NCBI RefSeq assembly: GCF_003075045.1
Contig: NZ_QCZD01000002.1
Location: 186,001-250,000 of the forward strand
From: Maribacter litoralis
GTDB taxonomy: Bacteria; Bacteroidota; Bacteroidia; Flavobacteriales; Flavobacteriaceae
Direction of reading: 5' to 3'
Length of the DNA stretch: 64,000 nucleotides
Of this stretch, positions 28,320 to 36,330 are shown piece after piece (the first letter of the stretch is position 1; each line of letters starts with the position of its first letter). Under the pieces are notes generated by a model that had not been told where the DNA came from, searched no databases, and was given only the letters and a program-made list of their open reading frames with translations. The translations under genes and the position numbers were made by a program.

Positions 28320-28704
28320 AAACACTTTTTTTAAAGTACTTTTTGTAAGCTGGATCATGTTCGTAACATTTTCCAGCTTATTTTCTTTATCAGGTGTTGG
28401 TGCCTCTAGGTTCAATATACCGCATATGGATAAAGCTGTACATTTTACCTTTTACTCGGTTATGGTAGTTCTGGGGTACATGGCAATAAGGAATAAAACC
28501 GACCAACTCGAGAAGCGATCTAAGTTGTTGTGGTACATCGTTTTATTTGCTGTATTATACGGCATAATTATTGAGGTATTACAACATGTATTAACGACGG
28601 ATAGGCATGGTGATCCTTTTGATGCATTGGCAAATTCAATAGGAGCATTTGTAGGAATGTTTGTAATAAGATTTCTGTTTTTTAGAACACCGTCGTTAAA
28701 ATGA
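28312..28704 (+). CDS. VanZ-like membrane protein
   Basis: This 130-residue protein has four predicted membrane helices and the VanZ-family pattern: an early helix, then [20 protein letters not shown] (about 37-56), a Glu in [31 protein letters not shown], and a last helix. The GTG start overlaps the gcvH stop region by 8 bp, suggesting translational coupling. VanZ relatives include a teicoplanin-resistance protein in Gram-positives, but in Bacteroidota the role is unknown, and resistance should not be assumed. It precedes tonB by 62 bp. Confidence 0.82.
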   Translation: MVKNTFFKVLFVSWIMFVTFSSLFSLSGVGASRFNIPHMDKAVHFTFYSVMVVLGYMAIRNKTDQLEKRSKLLWYIVLFAVLYGIIIEVLQHVLTTDRHGDPFDALANSIGAFVGMFVIRFLFFRTPSLK

Positions 28705-28766
28705 AAATTTTAGTTGCATTTTTATGGATTAATTAGTTAAATTAGCAATCACTAAATTGAATATAT

Positions 28767-29471
28767 ATGGAACCTAAAAAGAATCCAAAGGCGGATTTAA
28801 CAAAGAACAGCAGTCTTTATTTCGTTATCGGTTTATTTGTAGTAATGTTATTTACTTTTATAGCATTTGAATGGAAAACCTATGATGAGGTAAATGATTA
28901 TGATATTTCTATGAATGTGGATGATCTTTTAGATGAAGAAGTTCCAATGACAGAACAGATCAAAACTCCACCACCTCCACCGCCACCAGCTGCACCAGAA
29001 ATTATTGAAGTTGTAGAAGATGAAGAAGAGGTTGAGGAAACTGTAATCGAGTCTACGGAAACTAGTCAAGAAGAAGAAATCGTTGAGGTTGAAGACGTTG
29101 TCGTAGAAGAAATCGAAGAGGATGTTGATGTACCTTTCGCAGTTATTGAAGATGTACCTGTATTTCCTGGTTGTGAAAACGAAAGCGATAAAAGAGCTTG
29201 TTTCAACAAAATGATTCAAAAGCACATTGGTAAAAACTTCCGTTATCCTGAAATTGCTCAAGAAATGGGTGTTCAAGGTAGAGTTAGTGTAATGTTCGTA
29301 ATACAGAAAGACGGAAGTATTGGTAACGTTAGAATGCGTGGTCCAGATAAAAACCTAGAAAAAGAAGCTGCTAGAATTATCAGTAAATTGCCAAAGATGA
29401 CTCCTGGTAAGCAAAGAGGTAGAGCGGTTCGTGTTCCTTTTAGTATTCCGATCAACTTTAAGCTACAATAA
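28767..29471 (+). CDS. tonB: TonB family energy-transducing protein
   Basis: This 234-residue protein has an N-terminal membrane helix (about 17-37), a proline-rich KTPPPPPPPAAPE segment (about 70-82), a long acidic Glu/Val-rich spacer (about 83-130) and a C-terminal TonB domain (about 145-234) with NFRYPEIAQEMGVQGRVSVMF and VRVPFSIPINFKL. TonB links the proton motive force, via ExbB/ExbD, to outer-membrane receptors. The exb genes are not in the window. Two cysteines (PVFPGCENESDKRACF) before the domain are usual in the Bacteroidota type. A strong terminator follows. Confidence 0.92.
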   Translation: MEPKKNPKADLTKNSSLYFVIGLFVVMLFTFIAFEWKTYDEVNDYDISMNVDDLLDEEVPMTEQIKTPPPPPPPAAPEIIEVVEDEEEVEETVIESTETSQEEEIVEVEDVVVEEIEEDVDVPFAVIEDVPVFPGCENESDKRACFNKMIQKHIGKNFRYPEIAQEMGVQGRVSVMFVIQKDGSIGNVRMRGPDKNLEKEAARIISKLPKMTPGKQRGRAVRVPFSIPINFKLQ

Positions 29472-29493
29472 GATTATATTAGTATTTATATGT

Positions 29494-29530
29494 AAAAAGA
29501 CCCTGAGCTTTGCTCAGGGTCTTTTTTTTT
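29494..29530 (+). terminator. Strong terminator after tonB
   Basis: AGACCCTGAGC (29498-29508) pairs perfectly with GCTCAGGGTCT (29512-29522) across a TTT loop, followed by nine or more T residues. It lies 27 bp after the tonB stop. Confidence 0.95.
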
Positions 29531-29649
29531 GCTCTAAACTTTTTTAATGAATACCCGTACAAACATCAACGGTATTTGGAGTTTTCTGCTATTTCTTTTT
29601 AAGTGCAAATTGTAGCTCCTTCAATAAAGCTAGAAATAAAGGTTTTAGG

Positions 29650-29680
29650 TTGCAGAAATATGACTAGGGCGTTATCTTTG
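29650..29680 (+). promoter_or_regulatory. Promoter of the ctaB/coxIII operon
   Basis: TTG at 29650-29652 and TATCTTTG at 29673-29680 have a 20-bp spacer, a good Bacteroidota promoter. The ATG of the haem O synthase gene lies 19 bp downstream. Confidence 0.65.
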
Positions 29681-29699
29681 CAGACCTATTTTAAAAAGT

Positions 29700-30602
29700 A
29701 TGAAGACGGCCGTTGGTTCGGCAAAGAATAGTGCATTTGCATTGATTTTTGCCGATTTTAAGGAGATTACTAAAGCTAGATTAGCTATAAGTGTCGTTTT
29801 TTCATCCATTGCAGGTTATTTTTTAGGTGCTTACGAAATTCAATGGACACAAGTGCTGTTATTGGCATTTGGTGGATATTGTATGGTTGGGGCCAGTAAT
29901 GCCTATAACCAGGTCATAGAAAAAGATTTGGATGCTTTAATGAAGCGGACACAAAATAGACCGATCCCAGCTGGGCGCATGTCTGTGAATATTGCCATGA
30001 CCGTAGCAATTGTTCTTACAGTATTTGGGGTATTGTCTCTTTATCTATTAAACCCCAAAACTGCCATGTTCGGCGCTATTTCAATATTTCTATATACAAG
30101 CGTGTACACACCTTTAAAAACGATAACGCCATTGGCGGTATTTGTTGGTGCTATACCAGGTGCTATTCCTTTTATGTTAGGCTGGGTTGCAGCTACCGAT
30201 GATTTTGGAATAGAACCCGGTACGTTATTTATGATTCAATTTTTTTGGCAGTTTCCACATTTTTGGGCGTTAGGTTGGATGTTAGATGAAGATTATAAAA
30301 ATGGTGGTTTTAAAATGCTTCCAACAGGCAAAAAAGACGCGGCAACGGTGCTTCAGATAATAATGTATACTATTTGGATGATGGCGGTTTCGATAATTCC
30401 CGTATTTGGTATAACCGGTAGATTGCATTTATCGATTGTTTCTGCGGTAATTGTCTTTTTAATGGGGGCTGTAATGTTGGGTTATGCTTTTCAGTTATAT
30501 AGAAAAAGGGATAATGTATCCGCAAGAAAATTAATGCTTGCAAGTGTTAGTTATATAACCTTGATGCAAATAGTATACGTAGTAGATAAATTTTTAGCTT
30601 AA
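29700..30602 (+). CDS. ctaB: Protoheme IX farnesyltransferase (haem O synthase)
   Basis: This 300-residue UbiA-type membrane enzyme attaches a farnesyl group to haem b, making haem O for the oxidase. It has about nine helices. The first Asp-rich motif is NAYNQVIEKDLDALMKRTQNRPIPAGR (about 87-113). The second is the DEDYKNGGFKMLP region (about 196-208), with the conserved QFFWQFPHFWALGW between them. It is the first gene of an operon with two oxidase subunit III genes, subunit IV and SCO, and fits A-type oxidase biogenesis. Alternative name cyoE. Haem A synthase is not in the window. Confidence 0.95.
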   Translation: MKTAVGSAKNSAFALIFADFKEITKARLAISVVFSSIAGYFLGAYEIQWTQVLLLAFGGYCMVGASNAYNQVIEKDLDALMKRTQNRPIPAGRMSVNIAMTVAIVLTVFGVLSLYLLNPKTAMFGAISIFLYTSVYTPLKTITPLAVFVGAIPGAIPFMLGWVAATDDFGIEPGTLFMIQFFWQFPHFWALGWMLDEDYKNGGFKMLPTGKKDAATVLQIIMYTIWMMAVSIIPVFGITGRLHLSIVSAVIVFLMGAVMLGYAFQLYRKRDNVSARKLMLASVSYITLMQIVYVVDKFLA

Positions 30603-30604
30603 TT

Positions 30605-31186
30605 ATGGATTTAACACAAGGAACGGAAGCAGAGAAAAGAGCTAGGGCAAAAAAAATGATGCTCTGGTTCGGTATTATAAGTCTTCTAATGAGTTTTGCA
30701 GGTTGGACAAGTGCTTATATCGTAAGTCGCTCAAGAGAAGATTGGATTAGTGAAATTCAATTGCCGAATGCTTTTTTATATAGTACCATCGTTATTATCA
30801 TTAGTAGCTTTAGTTATATGCTTGCAAAAAAAGCAATTAAAGATGGTGAAGGTGCCAGTGGTACTAAATGGCTTTGGATAACGTTAGGTTTAGGTATTCT
30901 ATTTGTGTTACTTCAGTTTTCTGGATTTTCACAAATGGTTGCTCAAGGATATTATTTTACGGGACCAACAAGTGGTATTAAAGTATCCTTTGTATTTTTA
31001 ATAGCAATGGTGCATGTTGTGCATGTTGTAGCAGGTATGATATCTTTATTGGTGGTATTGTATAATCAAAACAAAGGAAAATATAGTCCAGAGAACTATT
31101 TAGGTGTTACCTTAGGGGCTACATTTTGGCATTTTTTAGATTTATTATGGATCTATTTAGTGTTATTTATGTTCTTTGTAAAATAA
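30605..31186 (+). CDS. Cytochrome c oxidase subunit III (short form)
   Basis: This 193-residue protein has five membrane helices in the haem-copper oxidase subunit III pattern: WFGIISLLMSFAGWTSAYIV, QFSGFSQMVAQGYYFTG, a His-rich MVHVVHVVAGMISLL helix and the terminal ATFWHFLDLLWIYLVLFMFF. Subunit III stabilises the catalytic core and lies beside subunit I in the inner membrane. It starts 2 bp after ctaB and is followed by a second, longer subunit III gene. Two tandem subunit III genes are, from memory, common in Flavobacteriia. Confidence 0.92.
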   Translation: MDLTQGTEAEKRARAKKMMLWFGIISLLMSFAGWTSAYIVSRSREDWISEIQLPNAFLYSTIVIIISSFSYMLAKKAIKDGEGASGTKWLWITLGLGILFVLLQFSGFSQMVAQGYYFTGPTSGIKVSFVFLIAMVHVVHVVAGMISLLVVLYNQNKGKYSPENYLGVTLGATFWHFLDLLWIYLVLFMFFVK

Positions 31187-31244
31187 AAATTGAATCAAAA
31201 TTAGTTTTGGGGCAAATTGCGTTTTTAAATAGTTCAAAAAGATG

Positions 31245-31252
31245 TAAATTTG
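31245..31252 (+). promoter_or_regulatory. Possible internal -7 element before the second subunit III gene
   Basis: TAAATTTG lies 31 bp before the ATG at 31284, in a 97-bp gap that is the longest between the early operon genes. A TTG at 31217-31219 has a 25-bp spacer, longer than ideal. Confidence 0.35.
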
Positions 31253-31283
31253 CTAAAGTTTTATTAAAACGATAAATAATTAT

Positions 31284-32258
31284 ATGAATTCTACGGTGAC
31301 TACGGGAACGGAAACAAGCGTATGGGGCGGAGGTAATCAACCCTTAGGGGCAAGCTATGGTAAAATGATGATGTGGTTTTTCATTGTTTCGGATGCTTTG
31401 ACTTTCTCTGGATTTTTAGCAGCTTACGGCTTTTCAAGATTTAAGTTTATTGAAACATGGCCAATTGCGGACGAGGTGTTTACACACGTTCCTTTCTTTC
31501 ATGGTAATTACCCCATGATTTATGTGGCTTTTATGACTTTTGTTTTAATTATGTCTTCTGTAACTATGGTATTAGCTGTGGATGCAGGTCATAAAATGAA
31601 GAAAAACGCCGTTATCTGGTACATGTTTGCTACCGTTATCGGAGGTATTATTTTCGTAGGTTCTCAAGCATGGGAATGGGGTACTTTTATAAAAGGTGAT
31701 TACGGTGCCTTAGAAACTAAAGGTGGTAGAATATTACAGTTTGTAAAAGCTGATACTGGAGAAAGAGCAGCTATATCCGATTTCGCAGCATCGATTCCCG
31801 ATTCAAGAGTTGTGCATGAAAAAAAGAACGGTATTTGGTTTTATCAAGAACCAGGTCTTACAAGCGTTTCTTTAAAAGAAGTGGTTGAAGGTTTTAAGGC
31901 TGATTCTAATATATTGATCAGAACCGAGACGATTAATGAAGAAGGTGAAAAAACACTTTTAGATAGAAAAGCTTCTTTGGCTAAATTGGCAGATGCTACC
32001 CAAGTGGTGGAAGGTGCTAACTTAATTCATAATGAATACGGTAGCAGATTATTTGCTGACTTCTTTTTCTTCATCACAGGTTTTCACGGTTTTCACGTAT
32101 TTTCCGGTGTAGTGATCAATATTATTATTTGGTTCAATGTTATTCTTGGTACATACGAAAGAAGAGGGCATTATGAAATGGTAGAAAAAGTTGGTTTATA
32201 CTGGCACTTTGTAGATTTAGTTTGGGTATTCGTATTTACCTTTTTCTACTTGGTATAA
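31284..32258 (+). CDS. Cytochrome c oxidase subunit III (long form with insert)
   Basis: This 324-residue protein has subunit III helices (MMMWFFIVSDALTFSGFLAAY, VGSQAWEWGTF, FFFFITGFHGFHVFSGV and the terminal YWHFVDLVWVFVFTFFYLV). It is longer than the usual 260 residues because a soluble stretch of about 100 residues (roughly 145-245) separates the QAWEW helix from the TGFHGFHV helix. The conserved Glu and His motifs are intact. The insert is rich in charged residues and probably forms a domain at the membrane surface. Function as an oxidase subunit is established for the family; the role of the insert is unknown. Confidence 0.92.
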   Translation: MNSTVTTGTETSVWGGGNQPLGASYGKMMMWFFIVSDALTFSGFLAAYGFSRFKFIETWPIADEVFTHVPFFHGNYPMIYVAFMTFVLIMSSVTMVLAVDAGHKMKKNAVIWYMFATVIGGIIFVGSQAWEWGTFIKGDYGALETKGGRILQFVKADTGERAAISDFAASIPDSRVVHEKKNGIWFYQEPGLTSVSLKEVVEGFKADSNILIRTETINEEGEKTLLDRKASLAKLADATQVVEGANLIHNEYGSRLFADFFFFITGFHGFHVFSGVVINIIIWFNVILGTYERRGHYEMVEKVGLYWHFVDLVWVFVFTFFYLV

Positions 32259-32311
32259 TCCTTTTAACAATAAACAGCATTACTGTAAATAGAATTTTAG
32301 ATTAAAGTAAC

Positions 32312-32695
32312 ATGGCAGACGGACATAAATTAGAGATTTTTAGAGGGCTTGTAAAGTTCAAATCTAACACACAGAAAATCTGGGGAGTATTAGCTTTTTT
32401 GACATTGATAACCGCCGTAGAAGTAGTTTTAGGTATCATTAAACCAGAGTCGTTAACAGATACTTATGTACTTGGAATGAAATTGATCAACTGGGTATTT
32501 ATTATTTTGACCTTGGTTAAGGCATATTATATAGCATGGGATTTTATGCACTTGCGTGATGAAAAATCTTCTTTACGAAGAGCTATAGTCTGGACTCCGA
32601 TTTTCTTAGTAGTTTATTTGACATTCATTCTCTTGGTAGAAGCAGATTATATTTATAATGTTTACAAGGATGGTTTTATAAGTTGGAACTTCTAG
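32312..32695 (+). CDS. Cytochrome c oxidase subunit IV family protein
   Basis: This 127-residue protein has three membrane helices (about 27-47, 62-82, 96-117). It shows the prokaryotic subunit IV pattern, with a second helix ending KAYYIAWDFMHLRDEKSSLRR. It accompanies subunits I and III and helps assembly or CuB site formation in related oxidases. It follows subunit III by 53 bp and ends before a strong terminator, so the later SCO genes may also be transcribed separately. Confidence 0.88.
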   Translation: MADGHKLEIFRGLVKFKSNTQKIWGVLAFLTLITAVEVVLGIIKPESLTDTYVLGMKLINWVFIILTLVKAYYIAWDFMHLRDEKSSLRRAIVWTPIFLVVYLTFILLVEADYIYNVYKDGFISWNF

Positions 32696-32713
32696 GTTAT
32701 AATTAACAATATT

Positions 32714-32745
32714 AAAAGACGGTTTTATAACCGTCTTTTTTATTT
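32714..32745 (+). terminator. Terminator after oxidase subunit IV
   Basis: AAAAGACGGTT (32714-32724) pairs perfectly with AACCGTCTTTT (32729-32739) across a TTAT loop, followed by TTATTTTTG. A TATTTTTG at 32741-32748 inside the T-rich tail could act as a -7 element for the next gene, 70 bp downstream. Confidence 0.9.
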
Positions 32746-32817
32746 TTGTATACTTTGTATTCAAAGTTTATTACATTGAAAACTATAGTGTATTTCAATA
32801 ACTTGCCTTTTTAACTT

Positions 32818-33447
32818 ATGAAAAAGACTTTTGTTCTTGTTGTCTTGTTTGTGCTTCCTATAGTAGCATATATGTTCTTTGCTTCTGGGGTTACTAACTT
32901 TGGTAAATTGTCTCAGTTGACCAAGAATGTTCAAGAACTGAACTTCTCTTCTGAAACCCAGTTAAAAGATAAAATTACGGTATTGGGTTTCTTAGGCTCT
33001 AATGTAGAAGGTAGAAAGGGCAATGCCTTTAACTTGAATCAAAAGATATATAAGCGCTTCTACGAGTTTAACGACTTTCAATTTGTTATGATGGTTGCTC
33101 CAGAAGATAAACCTCAAGTAGAAGAGCTTAAAAGGGAGTTGGCAACTTTAGCCGATAATGACAAGTGGAAATTTGTTTATGCAAATAGCAAACAAATAAA
33201 TACTCTTTTTACCAGTCTAAAGACCGATATTGAATTAGATACTAAAAATAGTAGCCCTTATGTTTTTATCATAGATAAAGACTTGACTTTAAGAGGTAGG
33301 TCTGATGATGAAGATGACGGAACCAAATATGGCTTTAATTCAAATTCTGTTGCGGATCTAAATAATAAGATGGTAGATGATATTAAAATTATTTTGGCTG
33401 AATATCGTCTTGCCTTAAAAAAGAATAATGCAGATAGATCTAAGTAA
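32818..33447 (+). CDS. Membrane-anchored thioredoxin-like protein without cysteines
   Basis: This 209-residue protein has one N-terminal helix (about 3-24) and a soluble domain. The strands KITVLGFLGSN, FQFVMMVAPED, KWKFVYAN and SSPYVFIIDKDLTLRGR follow the order of a thioredoxin/SCO-like fold. It contains no cysteine at all, so it cannot do thiol chemistry. It overlaps the true SCO gene by one base (TAATG), and the two are surely co-translated. A structural or chaperone role in oxidase copper loading is inferred only from position. Family not recognised with certainty. Confidence 0.7.
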   Translation: MKKTFVLVVLFVLPIVAYMFFASGVTNFGKLSQLTKNVQELNFSSETQLKDKITVLGFLGSNVEGRKGNAFNLNQKIYKRFYEFNDFQFVMMVAPEDKPQVEELKRELATLADNDKWKFVYANSKQINTLFTSLKTDIELDTKNSSPYVFIIDKDLTLRGRSDDEDDGTKYGFNSNSVADLNNKMVDDIKIILAEYRLALKKNNADRSK

Positions 33448-34178
33448 TGAATAAAAAATACACATACGTTTGGGTTTCGTTAATTGTTCTAATCTTTGGA
33501 ATCATTGTAATTCCAAGAATAGTAAATAGATTATCTGATGGTTCGGTAGTTGAGAATGACCGTTTAAATACATCTAGCGAAATTGAAAACGAGAAACTTG
33601 GTTACATTTTGCTTAATGGTAAACGACGAAGAGTACCTTCTTTTCAATTTATAAATCAAGATAGTATTCAAGTTTCGAATAAGGATTACTTGGGTAAAGT
33701 ATATGTTGTAGATTTCTTTTTTACAAGATGTCCAAGTATTTGCCCGGTGATGACAACGAATTTGGTGAACATTCAAAAACATTTTGAAAACGAAGAAGAC
33801 TTCGCTATAGCATCTTTCAGTATTACCCCAAAATTTGATACCCCAGAAGTACTAAGGGAATATCAGGAAAAGTATAATATAAAAGAAGGTAATTGGAATT
33901 TAATGACAGGTGACCAAGAAGCTATTTATGATCTTGCAAATGCCGGTTTCAATATCTTTGCTGCAGAAATGCCAGATGCACCTGGTGGGTTTGAGCATTC
34001 GGGTTTATTTGCTTTGGTTGATAAAGAGGGCTATTTAAGATCTAGAATAGATGAATTTGGAAATCCTATTGTATATTACCGCGGTGCTATTTTAGAGGAA
34101 AAAGGAACCAATGATCATGGTGAAACGGAAGAAATAGGTATTCTAAAAGCCGATATAAAAAAGTTGTTAGAAGAATAA
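33447..34178 (+). CDS. SCO1/SenC family copper chaperone
   Basis: This 243-residue protein is anchored by an N-terminal helix (about 7-25) and carries the SCO domain. The copper site is C95-P-S-I-C99 in FFFTRCPSICPVMTTNL plus H184 in GGFEHSGLFALVDKEG. SCO proteins deliver copper to, or reduce, the CuA site of oxidase subunit II. The position after ctaB and the oxidase subunits supports that role for the coxB at the start of the window. The start ATG overlaps the stop of the preceding gene. Confidence 0.94.
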   Translation: MNKKYTYVWVSLIVLIFGIIVIPRIVNRLSDGSVVENDRLNTSSEIENEKLGYILLNGKRRRVPSFQFINQDSIQVSNKDYLGKVYVVDFFFTRCPSICPVMTTNLVNIQKHFENEEDFAIASFSITPKFDTPEVLREYQEKYNIKEGNWNLMTGDQEAIYDLANAGFNIFAAEMPDAPGGFEHSGLFALVDKEGYLRSRIDEFGNPIVYYRGAILEEKGTNDHGETEEIGILKADIKKLLEE

Positions 34179-34188
34179 GAGTACAGAT

Positions 34189-34722
34189 ATGCAAGGGAAG
34201 GTTCAAGACGAGAAAAAATTTAATAGGCTTATTGCAGTGGTTTCTATAATTATACCCATAGTTGTAGCGGTGCTATTTGGGGTTAAATTACCCAATGTCG
34301 AACCTTTGTCATTTTTACCTCCTATTTATGCTGCTATAAATGGTTTAACGGCAGTTTTACTTTTAGTGGCTGTATGGGCTATAAAAAATGGTAATGAAAA
34401 ATTACACCAGAATTTAATGACAACCAATATTGTGTTGTCCTTATTATTTCTGGTAATGTATATTGCTTACCACATGACTTCCGATTCAACGAGTTACGGT
34501 GGAGATGGTGCAAATAAATATGTGTATTATTTTATTTTGATAACACATATCGTATTGTCTATCGCATTGATCCCTTTAGTGTTAAGAACCTATGCGATGG
34601 CTTATTTGGGCAAGTTTGAAGATCATAGGGCTTTGGCAAAATATACTTTTCCTATATGGTTATATGTTGCTGTTACCGGTGTAGTGGTTTATTTAATGAT
34701 ATCTCCTTATTATGCGTACTAA
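34189..34722 (+). CDS. DUF420 membrane protein
   Basis: This 177-residue integral membrane protein has about five helices and the DUF420 pattern: FLPPIYAAINGLTAVLLLVAVWAIKNG, KLHQNLMTTNIVLSLLFLVMYIAYH, ITHIVLSIALIPLVLRTY and HRALAKYTFPIWLYVAVTGVVVY. Conserved His residues within helices suggest haem or metal contact. Relatives occur beside oxidase genes, and the Gram-positive member CtaM is needed for aa3 oxidase activity. An oxidase assembly role here is inferred from family and context. Its end overlaps the next small gene by 11 bp. Confidence 0.85.
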   Translation: MQGKVQDEKKFNRLIAVVSIIIPIVVAVLFGVKLPNVEPLSFLPPIYAAINGLTAVLLLVAVWAIKNGNEKLHQNLMTTNIVLSLLFLVMYIAYHMTSDSTSYGGDGANKYVYYFILITHIVLSIALIPLVLRTYAMAYLGKFEDHRALAKYTFPIWLYVAVTGVVVYLMISPYYAY

Positions 34723-34930
34723 ACAAATATTTTGGATTTTGGCACTGGTTGTTTTTTTGGCTCCAATAGATGTTGAAGCTCAATGTGCTATGTGCAGGGC
34801 AGTTCTGGAAAGTGAATCTACCGGAAAAGCTGCAGAAGGAATAAATAACGGTATAGTTTATTTAATGGCAGTACCCTATGTTTTGGTCGCTGGTCTTTTC
34901 TATTTTATCTACAGAAAAATGAGAACTTAA
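34712..34930 (+). CDS. Small membrane protein with CxxC
   Basis: This 72-residue product has an N-terminal signal or helix (to A23), then Q-C25-A-M-C28-RAVLESES, and a second helix (about 48-66) ending in YRKMRT. It overlaps DUF420 by 11 bp, so it is the last gene of the oxidase assembly operon. A CxxC facing the periplasm next to SCO and DUF420 suggests thiol or copper handling. That is inference, and no named family is recognised. Confidence 0.75.
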   Translation: MRTKQIFWILALVVFLAPIDVEAQCAMCRAVLESESTGKAAEGINNGIVYLMAVPYVLVAGLFYFIYRKMRT

Positions 34931-34995
34931 TACTCATTCTTAATTTTTTTCAAAAAAACTGTAACATTTTCATTATTGGTTAGTCTTATGATTGT

Positions 34996-35043
34996 GTGAC
35001 ACTTGTGTTACGCTCATCAATCAATCATACTAATCAATCAATC
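34996..35043 (+). promoter_or_regulatory. Leader repeats before the exporter operon
   Basis: GTGACAC (34996-35002) and GTGTTAC (35005-35011) form an imperfect inverted repeat (six of seven pairs) that could be an operator. Two direct copies of ATCAATCAATC follow at 35016-35026 and 35033-35043, the second ending 2 bp before the ATG. No TAnnTTTG element was seen. Function is unproven. Confidence 0.35.
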
Positions 35044-35045
35044 TT

Positions 35046-36293
35046 ATGTTCGATCTAGAACGTTGGCAAGAAATTTTCGATACTATTCGCAAGAATAAAC
35101 TACGTACGTTTCTTACCGGTCTTTCCGTAGCTTCCGGCATTTTCATTCTGGTTATTTTATTGGGTTTTGGTCAGGGCATGCAAAATGGTATCGCCAAAGA
35201 GTTTGAGCAAGATGCGGCTACAAGTGTTTGGGTTTGGCCTGGTGTAACTACAATTGGTTATAAGGGTATGAACCCCGGCAGACCTATTCAGTTTAGAAAC
35301 GAGAATTATGATATGGCCGGTGTTTTGTTTCAGGAACAAATTGAAAACAAATCACCTAGATTATTTGTTAGAGATGTATTTGTCAATTATGGTAGCGAAT
35401 CGTTGGCATATAATGTGCAAGGGGTGTCACATCAATTTCAGTTTATAGAGAATGAGTTTATGACCCTTGGCAGATTTCTTAATCAGCAAGATGGTGATGC
35501 AAAAGCCAAAGTTGCCATTATCAGTAACAAGATAAATAGGGAGGTGTTTCATGAATTGGAAAGTCCTATCGGCGAGTATTTAGATTTGTCCGGTATTCCT
35601 TTTAAGATTGTTGGGGTATATGGTGATATTGGCGGGGAGCGTGAAGAAGATAGAATATATATTCCCGTCAGTACTGCACAACAAGTTTTCAATGGGGCTG
35701 ATCGTTTAAATAACCTTAGTTATACGCTTCCACCAATGGAAGACTTTGAAGCGGCGGTACAACAATCCATCAAATTTAAGAACGACTTAAAGTCTTATTT
35801 GCAAAAAGTACATACGGTAGCTCCAGAAGACACTAGTGCAATACAAGTGTACAACCCTATGGAAGAGGCTAAACGTTTTTATGCCTTAATGGGAGGTATA
35901 AAGTTCTTCTTTTGGTTTGTAGGGGTATGTACTATAATAGCTGGTATTGTAGGGGTAAGTAACATTATGCTGATAGTGGTTAAAGAACGCACTAGAGAGA
36001 TAGGAATTCGAAAAGCACTAGGTGCAAAACCATGGTCTATTGTAGGTATGATTTTGCACGAAGCCATTTTTATTACTGCAATTGCCGGTTTTACGGGACT
36101 TATTTTGAGTATGGGGTTACTGGAAATCGTAGGTCCGCATGTAGAAGTAGATTATGTTTTAAATCCGTCTGTGAATTTCAATGTGGCTTTAACAACAGTT
36201 TTTGTGCTGATCGTAGCAGGTGCTATTGCTGGGTTTTTTCCGGCTTGGAGGGCTGCCAAAATTCATGTGATCGAAGCGCTTCGTGATGAATAG
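35046..36293 (+). CDS. MacB/FtsX-type ABC permease 1
   Basis: This 415-residue permease has an N-terminal helix (LRTFLTGLSVASGIFILVILL), a large periplasmic MacB-PCD domain (about 45-280) and three C-terminal FtsX helices (about 285-410) ending RAAKIHVIEALRDE. The VVKERTREIGIRKALGAKPWSI loop contacts the ATPase. MacB-type systems move substrates from the periplasm through an adaptor and TolC. This is the first gene of an eight-gene operon. It lacks its own ATPase domain and must share the one at 38.8 kb. It resembles permease 3 (39.5 kb) more than its direct neighbour. Confidence 0.93.
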   Translation: MFDLERWQEIFDTIRKNKLRTFLTGLSVASGIFILVILLGFGQGMQNGIAKEFEQDAATSVWVWPGVTTIGYKGMNPGRPIQFRNENYDMAGVLFQEQIENKSPRLFVRDVFVNYGSESLAYNVQGVSHQFQFIENEFMTLGRFLNQQDGDAKAKVAIISNKINREVFHELESPIGEYLDLSGIPFKIVGVYGDIGGEREEDRIYIPVSTAQQVFNGADRLNNLSYTLPPMEDFEAAVQQSIKFKNDLKSYLQKVHTVAPEDTSAIQVYNPMEEAKRFYALMGGIKFFFWFVGVCTIIAGIVGVSNIMLIVVKERTREIGIRKALGAKPWSIVGMILHEAIFITAIAGFTGLILSMGLLEIVGPHVEVDYVLNPSVNFNVALTTVFVLIVAGAIAGFFPAWRAAKIHVIEALRDE

Positions 36294-36330
36294 TTTAAAA
36301 GAATTAGGTGTAATTAATATGATATGACCA

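Noticed and set aside
28929-29276. 115-codon frame opposite tonB
   Set aside because: It is a Phe/Asn/Asp-rich shadow of the acidic and proline-rich TonB spacer.
35016-35043. ATCAATCAATC direct repeats as a possible CRISPR or integration site
   Set aside because: There are only two 11-bp copies, 6 bp apart, next to a start codon, with no spacers of constant length and no cas genes.
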